NCBI GenBank assembly: GCA_006937955.1 | Contig: SSNP01000005.1 | Span: 2,004,507 to 2,068,506 of the forward strand | Length of the DNA: 64,000 bases | Direction: 5' to 3' | From: Pachypanchax playfairii | Lineage: Eukaryota; Chordata; Actinopteri; Cyprinodontiformes; Aplocheilidae | Part shown: positions 28,230 to 40,900 of the stretch, one piece after another | Position numbering within the stretch: position 1 is the stretch's first letter | How the letters are laid out: the number at the start of each line of letters is the position of its first letter | Made by a program: the position numbers and the translations under genes | Notes under the pieces: generated by a model | Database searches by the model: none | What the model was told of the DNA's origin: nothing | What the model saw: only the letters and a program-made list of their open reading frames with translations

Positions 28230-29504
28230 ATGGATGGAAGGATGGAAGGATGGAAGGATGGATGGATGGATGGATGGATGGATGGATGGATGGATGGATG
28301 GATGGATGGATGGATGGATGGATGGATGGATGGATGGATGGATGGAAGGATGGATGGATGGAAGGATGGATGGATGGAAGGATGGAAGGATGGATGGATG
28401 GATGGATGGATGGATGGATGGATGGATGGATGGATGGATGGATGGAAGGATGGATGGATGGATGGATGGATGGATGGATGGATGGATGGAAGGATGGAAG
28501 GATGGATGGATGGATGGATGGATGGATGGATGGATGGCCACTCAGAGCTGCTATGCAGTAACCGTGTATTAATCGTGACCTTTGACCTCACCCGAGAACA
28601 TCTTCACCATCACTGCAACATCAAAATACAGGAAATCCCTCTGAACTCATCAGGAGCAAACAAACACAATGGGACAGCTGATGAAGATTTCTGATCTGAT
28701 GAAGATGATGATGAAGATGCTGCAGATCAAACACTCAGAACACATGTTGTTTACATAAATACGGAGAAAAATAAAAGCTTCATCCACTCAGTTCCATAAA
28801 ACCCTCACCAGGCAGAAGAAGAATCAAAATAAAGTCTGTTTTCTTATATTTATACGTACTGTTTTTATTTTTTAACTCTAATAAAAAAATATGACAAAAA
28901 AAATTCATTTTAACTGGTTTGACAGGGCAAAATAAATGTAAAGAACACCTTTAAACCAAATCTGAAGACTTAATCTTTACCTTTAAATTTATATTTAAAT
29001 CTCGTTGCAACAAACATTAAAAAGGTGAAACACACGAGATGCTGAGATGAAGTGTTTCAGTTTCTGCAAACACAAATTTATCTAAACATAAAAACTAAAT
29101 GTTCATTAAATTAATATGTTAAATTAGATTATTACAGCTAAAAGTTGATTCCAGCACTCAGAAACATGGAAGCTGAAGAAAAAAAGAGACAGTTTTTGTG
29201 TTTCGTGTGGAAACTTTGTACATGAGTTATTATTATAAATATTCTATAAGAGGATGAACATAAAACACAAGAGTAATTCAGGATTCAGAGTAAAATGGGG
29301 TCAAGCTGCTGACCCGTCTGTCTTCATGTCCCATAATGAGACGACACTGAACGGATCAGAGCCACGTGGTATCCAATCACGGCAGCTCCTCCTGTCACAT
29401 CTATGACGTTTGGTTCGGTCATTGTAGAAACCCAAACCTGTCCATCGCTGGTTTGAGTCTTTTTAATGGTGACAGATCGAGGGCTGAGCTTATCTGAGCC
29501 CGCC

Positions 29505-29536
<32 letters not shown>

Positions 29537-32500
29537 GAAACAGAGGGTGTTCATGCAATGAACTGGTGTCAGAGAGGGCACAAAGAGTTAAATGAGGTCT
29601 AATCTGCTAATAGCAAGCAACAGCAAGAAATTATCAACGCACAGCTTGCACACGAGGCAAAAACCTTTCAACAGAAATAACAACAAAAACACACACAAGT
29701 AACATTATGAAAAACTGTTGCAGAGGGGAAAAATACACCTCCATGAATTAGTCTTAATTTCAGCATCAACATTTTATCAGCCTGCCCCCATGAATAATCT
29801 GCACAGTAATTTCTTTCTTTCTCCCCTTTTTGTTCCTGGCATTTTGGTGCAGCAAGATAAGGGCAAAAAAACAAGAGAAGGGCTTGCAGAGTGAAAAAAG
29901 ACAGATAGATAACATTGATATCAACTCCTACACAACACAGCCACTCTCTTATCTTAGCTTTTTATCACAGTTTCGTTTTTTTTTTCCCATTTTCTTTCTT
30001 TTCTTTCGCAGACTTCCACTCCCTGCTCTTTGTGGACTCACAGGACAAAAAAGGAGAGCTGCCCTTAAAAAAGTTAAGCTCAGGTTTTGGTATCAAATTA
30101 ACCTTTATGGTGATTTTGTGCATCCTCGGCGTGGTTAATGTGTAAAATGCTGCATGCGCAGCGGTGATAGAACTGCTCACATATAAGGAAAGCAGGCTGT
30201 GGGCAGGGAAAGAAAAATATATTTAGATAAGTGATCTGGTGAGGTGGGAGGGGGGTTGATTATTAGCAGACACAGACAGGAAGATTGGTTGGTAGAGGCA
30301 GACTCACATAAAACGCACACAATCTCTTCCCAGCCTGCAAAGCAGCCATATTTCTGAGAAAAGGAAAAACTATTTTGCTCACAGACTTATCGTTGCTCTG
30401 TGTCAGACAGAAAAGCCTCTCTGGGTCTAATCTATCAAGGTCAGCTAGTGTGGCCCCGGCAAACAGCATGTTGTTCCATCCTGCTGCTTCCTGCAGGACG
30501 ACACAACATCTGACTGCAGGGATGACTGGGCGACGCAGCGGCTGGATGACCGTAACACAAGCCGACTAGTCGTCATGGTACATATGCTGAAGGTGGAAAA
30601 TGTGTTTCAGCCTCTAAACTGAGACGCAGACACAGTCTGAACTCAAACATCTGAGCCTCGCGATGTTTTAAATTAATAAAATCTGTTTTTCAGAGTTATC
30701 GATCTGGTTTAAGAGCTGCATCATGACTCCTTAAATCCCACATGAAATATTTTAAATGATCAATAACAGTGACACGATTCAGCCAACATTCAGACGTGTT
30801 AATAGTTAGAGTTATATTACCAGCTGGTGTCCCATTAAAACATACTTTTTAAAAATAAATTAACTGATTTTTTTGAGTCTTTTTAACAAAACAAATGATC
30901 AAATTACATAACAGGGTGTGTTTTACCTCTTTCTTAATTAAATTAATTTCACATACCTTTTGTAGAAGCTTCGTTTTAGGCCTGTTACATATTAATTTGT
31001 CCTGCATGCGGCCAGTTTACTCTGTTTTACACTATGTTAAAAAGGTTTTCAGCAAATAGTCCTTTGGGATTCTGAGATGAGTTTCATTATTTAACTGTAT
31101 TTGGTTAAAGCTTCAGTCAGATGAAGAACCAAACTGAACATTCAGTCCTGACTAGTTTAAGATCATTTGTTACTCAAGTTGTATTACCAGTTTTATTCCC
31201 CTGAGGATTATTTGCCATTTGTTGCTCTCTGTAATTAAAGGATTATATTACAGTTTAAAAAGCAGGTGGAAATTAGAGATTACAGTCAGTTACAAAGAAA
31301 ACAGCTTTTTTTACAGATGCTTCATCACAACTCAAAAGATATCTGTTTCTGTTTAGCTCATGCTTTTCACAATAAAAGCACTCAGCAACTGAAGAACGTC
31401 ACCCGCTTTTATCCTTTCATGTTTGAAGTTGAATCATTTGTTTACTTGTGATGTATTTTCTAAAAATATTTAACACTGCAACTATATAAAAAGCAAGAAA
31501 TTAGAATATCCAACCTCCAAAACACGTGAGCTGATTGGAAATTGTTGTTTTTTCAGCTGATTAATAATAAACAAACTGTATTTTTTGATAGTTGTGAGAT
31601 AATAAGCAGAGACACAATTCCCCCAAAACATGCAGAAATCTAACAGTTGATACTTTCTGATGTACTAACCCCAACACCTTGTCAAGGACTGAAAAAAGGA
31701 GATTTATCCTGATTGAAAGTGAGGAAGAGGAGGAGCGATGATGGTACAGATGAATGAGGGATGAAGTGAAAGGAGGAAAGAAGTTCAGTTGTAGAGCAGA
31801 TGATAACAGGAGGGATTGAGATGGAGGTGTGTTAGGTAGGGCTGGGTGAGAAGGGGGGGGTGGTTGTGTGACGGGACAGGACGGGGGGGTAAAAAGCAGC
31901 TGAAGATTCAGACACGGGGAGCATATCCATCAGGGATCTCTGCTGGTATCAAACTGGAGCGATCAGTGATAAAAAGTCCAACAGCTGTAGCTGCAGTGGG
32001 ACTTCTCCAGGCTGTAATAGGCCCGTCTGACCCTAATCTCCCCCATCTCTCTGTAGCCCCCTCTCCACCCTCCCCTCCATGCTTGTGTTGCCTTTTTAAA
32101 ACCACTCCTACAACTTTTCTTTCTACTCAGGCAGGTCATATGAGGTTTTAACAGATTATAAAATTATGAGCACATTTCCATATTTTACCTCAGTCATGTG
32201 ACCACAACAGAACCTCTTGATCCCGCCTCCCTGCTCTCAAGCTCCCTCCTCCAAAAAGAAAAACTCCAAAAAACACAAGGGAAATGAAAAGAGGAGAGGC
32301 TTTTTCCTCCTTTCTGCTCTGCCCCACCCTTTTCTAGAAAGAGGGGGGAGAAAAAAAACATAATTTATCTGTGTATTATCAAGAAAGGCAGACACTTTAA
32401 TCAGTCAGCTATGAAGTCAGTATTTCCATTCTTATCTGTCGCAGGAGTGGAAATGGAGAGGAGATAGCGTTCTGGGAGCCCATCGGTGGGCAGGAATGAT

Positions 32501-34966
32501 AATGGGTGGGGTGAGGGGGGTTGAGGGGGTGAGGGGGGGGTGGCTAGGCTATTGGACCGCTGTGTCAGCGCTATCTGCACCCATTATCAACGGCGTTATC
32601 GGCCCTCCCATCAGCCTCGCTGTAATGGGGCCAGTTCAACTTTCCACATTATCATAGCGCCAAGACCTGGTTGGCCAAAGCCAGGGGTCTGGCTGCAGAG
32701 CGAGCGGTGGGGGGGGAGGGGGGGGAGATAGGTAGAATCAAAGAGGGGAAGATACAGGAGTGGAGGTGGAAGGGTGGAGATAGAGGAAAAGAGGGTTGAG
32801 AGGAATTTAAAAATGAGAAAAAATAAGTGGACAGAGGGCTGGAGGGGGGGGTCAACTCCAAAATAATCATAAAAACATCCCATTTTTATTTCTGAACTGG
32901 AGATCACAATGACATTGTGCTGCTCGCTGTTGTTGCGTCTACAGTCTGAAAGAGTGTTTACGATCCGACTTCCTGTATCTGCAGGCCATTAAGTTATATT
33001 AGATCAACACGCCCAATAATAAATGACCCAACAGGGATTCATCAATACAGTTACTGAAAGTTCTGTCTAGGTTTTAACTTTAAGACTTTATCTACACAAC
33101 GAACGTAATGAAAGAACGTCAACCTAACATGGGAAACAAAGCTTGAACAAGTCATCCATACCTGTCTGGTACGTCACAGCTAATTTTTAACCCAGTGTGG
33201 TTATTGAAAGGTTTAACTCGTGGTTTTTTGAATGTCTTTCAGTATCATAAGAGGGGGTTACCAACAAGTAGACAGAACTGCTAAAATAATAATGCTATAA
33301 GTTTTTTGATTGAACATGTCTGTGTGTGGTAAGACATAAGTTTATTTAAAAAGCCTTTCACAATAAGAGTCCTGGCCAAATGCACTGTGTGCTGAACTTC
33401 ACATATAAAGTTTAAAGTTCTTAAAACAACATATAGTCTCATCTCATCTCATCAGCTCAATACTAATTGTTAACGTTTAAATTTAGCAAACAGACATTTT
33501 AATCCTACTTTAACAAGAATGTTATTATTATATAATACATTTGTAAACGATGGATGACCCAGAGACGCTGCTGCTTCACTGTTTGTAAAATCACTTTTTG
33601 TTTGCAAAATGATTTTTTTGCACATTTTGAAATACTGTGATAATATTGATTTTACAAAGATCATAACACAAAATTTATCTTCCTGTCATGTTTAGAATCA
33701 TCAGATTAGAAATTATTTGCTCACACTTCACAAAATAACATAATTTAAGAAAATAATATATTTATTTAAAAAGGAATGTAGTAGAAGAGAAACATCTGGA
33801 ATCATGTGAGAATTTCAATAAGTTGATCTCAAACAAGAAAATGTATCTTAAAATATATTTTAAAAAGTGTTTTTATTAAGTTACACACTGAACATTCTAT
33901 GACCAAACACACACACACAGTCAGTTTGATTGACAGTACACTTATCAGTCAGGGAGTCAGGCACCGGGGTTTACACAAGCACAAAGAGATCCAGAGGTCC
34001 GGATCCCTGCGGTGCTGCTGGCTCACATGACTCATAATGTACACAGTGAGACATGAGGAGGAGACACGGAGTGACGATCCCCTCCGAGCTCCTCTGTGTA
34101 ATTCAATAAAGACATAAAATACTCATCTGAAAACCGTCATTCGGATATAACACAGCTGATCCGTAAAGACGTTTAGCTATCAGGTCCGACTTTCAGATCC
34201 AGCATCTCCGTGAAGACGAGCACAAGTTAAAACTGGGAAGCTCTTCATCAAAAAACAAATACATCAAATTCTATCTGTTATATTTACTCACTAACTCTGA
34301 AGTTTGGAGAGTAAATACAGGTCTGAATTTGATGTTTGGAGTTGATCCTTCTGAGCCACCGTACATTTAAACATCAACAGACAAACAACGTAAAGAACAA
34401 AGAGACGCTGACGGTGCAGCTAAAATGGAACGGCAGACAACTGATCACCAGAAGAAGAAGTTTGAACAGAGATTTTTATGAGTTATATCAGCTGATGCTG
34501 ATGCAACCTGACAAGAAAAGTTTAAAGAACCACAAACTCTTCCTTCCTCATCGATTTCTACATTTTGCCATGTAATCTGAATACTGTAGAAAAAATATGA
34601 GTAAATCAGACACTGAACTTTTGTTTAAACAACACATTAAAAACAGAGTTTTTGTGTTTGGGTGTAACTTTTCCATCACACTGAACAGTGAAGCTCCAGA
34701 ATCAACTGAAACAAATCTGAAGCTGTAAAATATCTTCTGATGATGCAACTTCACACCAGGAAGGAGTAAAAAATCTTTTTCATCAAGACTCAAGGAAAAA
34801 AACAGAATGATGAAATGACCAGACTCAACTCGTGCATGTGTGTGCGCATGTAGACAACGAGAGGAGACGCCGGTCTAGACCTCTTCTGTTAACGGGGCTC
34901 CCAGGAGGCTCTTCCAGCTTCTCCTCTTTCTGCTCACATTGTCCCGGTCGCCAACTTGCCCTTATC

Positions 34967-34999
<33 letters not shown>

Positions 35000-37900
35000 N
35001 NNNNNNNNNCCCCCCCCCCCCCACCACCACCACCTCCCGTATGTCCCACTACTTCCTCATTCCATCATTGTCTTCATCTTCCTCTTCACCTCCTCCTCTT
35101 CACTGTGGCTTTGTGTTTGTTTCGCTCCTCCATAACTTTGTTTTATTAAACAGCGGTGAAGTCGTGCTTAATGCAGCTGTTGTGTCACAACTTAACACTC
35201 CCTGAGTGTATAAACAACATGATACTGCAAATATTTAGAAAGATTTATTTAAAAACTTTCTGAATCAGCTGACCGACAGTAAAGTCTTCTGTAATTATTG
35301 ACCAAAGGATTTAGCAGTTATCAGTAAATTATGAGAAAAATAATTATGAAAACAATAAAATTCAAAGATAAGAATAGCAAACGGTTCAACTCAAACAAAT
35401 CACACATGGAAAGATTAAAGGTGGTTTCAAAATTATTTAAAGTCTATTGTACTAAAGACGTTATATACAAGATGAGACTGAAAAAGAGGTGTTTACCCAT
35501 AATGCACTGCAGCATCCAAGTGTACTTCATACCAGCACGGCGGAGGAAGGATGATGATTTGGGATGTGGACACCTTGCATTCATTGAGCTGACCTTTGAC
35601 CTCAATTCAATCATACTCAAATTCCATCATACTAGGTAACGCTGCACATCTTCAGCAACTAGAGGAGTGTATTAAAGTCCCTCCATGATGTAAACAATGA
35701 ATGAATATCTGACATTAAAACAACAGAATCCGAGTCGAGGCCATCACAGCACTGCTGTGACCTTTGAACTCAGACCTGACGGTGTGTTTTATGTAGACTC
35801 ACTGAATCTGGGGAGGAAATTTTGGCAGCTTGAAACTCAAGTTGTGTTCACTGTTAGCCAGGACGAGAGCATCAGGTGTGTGTGGCTCACCTGGGGTCTT
35901 GTCGCTGGTTAACACACAGGAACTTTACTATGAAAAAGTCCTGGCCCCGCCCCTTTTCCTGTCCATTTCATTCTTTTACCTGACCGTTTTCGTTTAAGCC
36001 ACTGAGTTCTGAACGACTCGAGCATATAAAGGCTCCATATGATTGATTTTCCTCCTCCTTTAACATGTGATTTTCAGAGGCTGTAACTAATGTCGTTCTG
36101 TCACTTGTTCAGTTTATTCAAAGATTAAAAACAGTCTCTGCTTGAATAACCACATTTGCCGCATTTGGTCTTTTACCTGACCACAATAAAACAGCCCACA
36201 GTAAAACTTTTAAAATCATTTTGAAAGTTTGAAAAGTTTTGGTCAAGGCCACCTTAAAATATTTCAGAAACATTTGTCCCTTTGGAAGCAAAAAGTAAAA
36301 AGATGAGGATTGAATTTTCAGAATCAGAATCGGTTTATTGTCAATTATTATTTGCAAAATACAAGGAATTTGTCTTGGGGGAAGTTGTGCAGAGAATAAA
36401 GCAAAATATCTGTACTCACTGCACCATAAACTCTCATAGCTTTCCAACACGCAGCCATCAAAACCAGAAAAAGCGAGTCTTGTTCATGCATCTGCTTGAA
36501 CTTTCTGGCTGTTCTGGTAAAAAACACAACAGAGCTGAGAGTTTAAATCCCTCTAAACACGGTGCTAATTCATCACTGCTAAAACAAACATATGCTACCA
36601 TTGCTTTCTCTCATTCCTTGTCTATGAAGCATCTACACAGAGGTCAAAGGTGAAGCTGTTTACAACTGAACCAAGTTAGGAAGCATAATGAGCCACAAGG
36701 GTTGTTCCACGGGTAAATACCAGGAAAAGGTAATAACTCATACACACACCAGATTCTAACGTGTTTCCTGCTAACTTCCCTCTATAGTGTGTCTCACCAC
36801 ACACACACATGCACACACACACTTGTCATCTGTGCCACAATGCAACCTACCACGTGCGTGCAAGCTGGAGCAGAAAAAACAAACCCACAATCCATGAGGC
36901 TTCTCAACCAGAAAAGGTTGTTTTCAAAAGATCATTTTCAAAGAATTTCAATCTGCTGACACGTTCATATCACACATCTGCAGGTCACGTGACAAAAAAA
37001 TGTTTCTCTTATTTAAAGTCTTTTTTTTTTAAACCTTGAAATAACTGATTTAGCAGAAAAACTCATTTCTGTGCAGTGGAAGTATTCACAGTATTTTGTC
37101 TCCCACAGGTACCGTGTGAAAGTATGTTTGCATGACTGCAGTCTTATGCAGCTTTCCCACAAGAGATATCTGATCTCCAGCATGAGAATCGTTGCCCAAC
37201 AGATAGCCAATCAGTCACCATCAGAGTTGTTAATATCTGTCAGTAACATCAACCAAGAGCGAGTCATCCTGCTGATGCTGCTACTTTCCTCTTCTTCTTC
37301 TTCCTCTCCAGCTTATTCTACCCTCTTCACGCTTCTCAGAACAGTAAAAAAAAACCTGCAAGATAAAAATCAACTAAAATTTAAATTTTCCAATATGTCT
37401 GTACAATCTTACACAGAATCTGGAATGAGTAATACGTGCTATTAATTTTAATTAAATTAATCAATGACAATGCTTGTAAGAGAGGGGAAAGAAATGCATT
37501 CACACCTATCATCTAATTATACAACAACATTAATCCCATTAGGACTGGAACTGATTGCCAGGGTCCGGACCCCGGCTGCTCCTGTTGTTATTGCAGCAGA
37601 GCCTCTGCTCCTGCCTGCTCCGGCCTGATAACAACTCTAATCACACTTGGCGATCTCTATCGGCACCAGAGATCAGGCCCTGCGGCTTATCTAAAGTTCA
37701 CATCAAGCTAAAAGCAGAACAAAGCAAGAGTATAAAAAACACACACACACACACACACGAGGGGGAGCCACCAAGGCAATGCATGAGTCAACTGGGTGTG
37801 TGTTTGGAATCTAGACATGCTTGTGTGTTTTAGTTAACAAAAAGAATGAATTAATCTCTCAATTGTTCATTTATAAAACTTGTCAGACGGCTGGTATGAG

Positions 37901-40900
37901 AAAAAGTTCCTATTCACAGTTATCATCTCAAAATCTAACTTTTTTACTTTAAGTCTAAAATCAGTTTTATTGATCTGGAAGAACAAAGAGGTAGAAGAGA
38001 AGGCAGGAGGTCATCGTGGTGATTTCCTTGTCTGGCCTCTGCAGGCGTACCGGTTTGCTAGCAGCTGTGGGAGGCTGCATATTATTCATAGTGACCTCTG
38101 AGCTCTACAGCTGATGTCACAGTCTGAGGCCCAATCAGCAGAGAGGATCTGCAGCCTGTTATCTATCTACCATCAGCAGGCCTCCATATCAGCTTCAAAC
38201 ATCTCTGAGAGGGGCGGGGGAGCAGCAGAGCTGGCTGGGCTGCCATTAAAAACACACCACAACATTTGTTTACCAACTTTATATATTCCACACACTCTTC
38301 ACTTTCTTCTTCTGCTATCTTCCACCACTCTGAGCTTTTCTTTTAAAGATCTACTCATCCATCCAGAGCCAAACAAAACCACAGACAACGACCCGTTGAC
38401 TAAATGTCATGCAGCATCCAGATGTAATTACAATGTGCCCTCCATCCATCTCTCCTTCCATCTGCCTCCTCCTTTGCTTTCAGCGCTATCAGCTGCAGCA
38501 ATCACCACCAAGTTTTATCTCGTCTCCCATCTCAACTGCCAAAATAAGCCCAGGGAATCCAGGCTCAGTGGGCTGCCAGCCTGCTATCTCCCCATCAAGA
38601 AGAGAAGCCATATCAGGCTGAAAGATCTCCAACCGTTAGGGAGGATGACGCACAAAGAGACATAGACAAATATCTATCTGCTACACAAACATCCCCTTCT
38701 CCTCCTACTCTGGGCCTCCAGAGAGCCCCTGGAATTAATCCATTGTTGTTGGGGAAAGAAAAGTTGTTGAAAAAGATATAAATACCCTGCTGTTTCAAGG
38801 TTTTTGTTTTTATAGTTTGATTGTTGCCGTTCCGATTGTGTTTTTTCTGGTAACAAATGGTGACTAATCAGGAATTTTCTGACATTTGACACCAGCTTTC
38901 AGCACCTGCCAGATTCTCACTAACTCCTTTTCAACTCTGAGCAATTTACTTTCATAAGAACTCTAAAATAAATAAATAAAACAGCTGCTGGTTTTCAATG
39001 AATCAAATCCAACATGTAAATTAAACAGACTGGTCAATCAACCCTCCACCAAACAAAGATTAAAGCAGCTGCAGTTCTCTCAAAGACCACGAGGCAGAAC
39101 ATCCAGGTTCACTGATGTGCTTGTTGAGCGGTGCTGGTTGTTTTAGTAGCAGATATTTACATTATTCAATAATTTGAATTTCTTTGTTTAGTTTGGTTTG
39201 TATGTTTAAAAAAGGCAGCTCCTCGTTAATGTTCCTGTAACTCTTGTTTATGAAGTTGATTTTTTTTTTTTTTTGTATTTTCAAGATTTGAAGCAATGGA
39301 TGGAGACAAATGAGGACTGGATCAGGAGTCATGGACAGGACTGTAGTACACCTGTCCTCTAAGACGCCATGTTTAAAGCCATTATTCATTTAGAGCGTCT
39401 AATGGTGCATGAGATAATAATGTAAAACATAAATACACAGTCATTCCTTCTTTAACAGCTCAGTGTTACGTCTGCATGTAAAGTAAGTCCCGTCTTCAAT
39501 TAAAGCTGAAATATTTCTAATTTTAAAGTTTCTTTTATTTTTAAACTCACAATGTAATTAAATCAAACTGCCTGTTTTATAAGAAAATCTTTCAAATTCA
39601 ACAAATCAAATCAGAATGCAGTTCTGTGTAAATGTTCTGAACAGGTAAATATCCTCCAGGTGTTTAACTCTGAGACAGGGAAGCAGGTCATTCAGGTGTT
39701 TTCAGGCCACAAAGTGCATCAATATGTGAGTCAGTCATCTGAAACTTGACCCCACAACACTGTGACCTGGGTGGAATTTGTTGTATCAGAATCCGAATGC
39801 CACCTGCTCCGAACAACATGCTGGATACACTGCTGTAAGAGTAACAGCAGCCCCCTCCTCTGTAAAACCCCCTCAACACATCCCAACTGAACAAAGTCCT
39901 TATCACCCCTCGCTCTTTCCTATCAAAATGTCTGCCGAATCACAAGAGAGTCACGGGGCCGAGAGCCTGGCCGGCCTCGCCCTCAGCTCAGGCCTAGCGA
40001 ACAGGGAAACATGGTGGACCAGAGGCACTGATAAAGACAGCCATGACACCCCAGAGACGCACACACACATGCACACTCTCTCGTGCACACTCTGCCTCAG
40101 CCAAGTTTATCAGCCCTGTGTTCTGGAATACATCTGCAGGCTTCGCTTCTGGATGTATCCGAGCTGCCGGCTGGAAGTTCATGACCTCTCCAAGATGACA
40201 AAACAGGAAGTTTCACAACTGTCCCGAAAAAGGACCCAAGTCAAGAAAATTCTCAATGGACACTCAGAGGACTTACATGATTAACAATAATCCCAGCGGA
40301 AAAATGAAAACGGACATTTAACCGATAAAAACTCTAGCGTCATCTGCATAGAAATGTGTGCTAGCTAGTCAGGTTGTCAGTACAACATGGTTTTCTTTTT
40401 TCATTTAAACATTTTAAATATTTATCTAATTTGGACTCACATATCTGTTGTTGAACTCAAATATTTCTAAATAAAAATTGTTCAATAAAGCAAGAACTGC
40501 TATATGTTCTCCGAGATGGTCTCACAGGTCCCAGCTGTAGACCTCAGCTCATAACTGACTAAACTAACAGCTAAATTCAAAAAGACGCCAAAATAAAAGA
40601 TTAGCTGAAGCATTTCTACAATTTTCTGTGTCATTTGTTTAAATTCATTCATGGAAAAAAAAAGAATTTTTGTTTTTTGAGTTTTGAATTCAAACTACCA
40701 TTAATGGGTCTCACAGCTTTTCTCAGAAAACAGGCTACTAAAGATGAGTTTTATAATTGGAAGGTGAATCTGTAACAAAGTTCCTAAAAAAGTTAGTTTT
40801 CTCCCATAATTGTTCTTATTAGTGCTCAAACCCTAACCCTTTAGTGTAATAGCTTTAAACTGGCAAAAAACATAAAAACGATCTAAGATAAGATTCAAAA

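Noticed and set aside
27885..28694. Five overlapping long ORFs (200-242 codons) of repeating PSIH/MDGW
   Set aside because: They are produced by a GGAT tetranucleotide array without stop codons, in several frames on both strands.
38114..38665. 183-codon plus-strand ORF
   Set aside because: Low-complexity Ser/Leu/Pro composition with no family resemblance; a chance open frame in the intron.
39778..40284. 168-codon plus-strand ORF
   Set aside because: It includes HTHMHT repeat sequence and has no domain; a chance frame.
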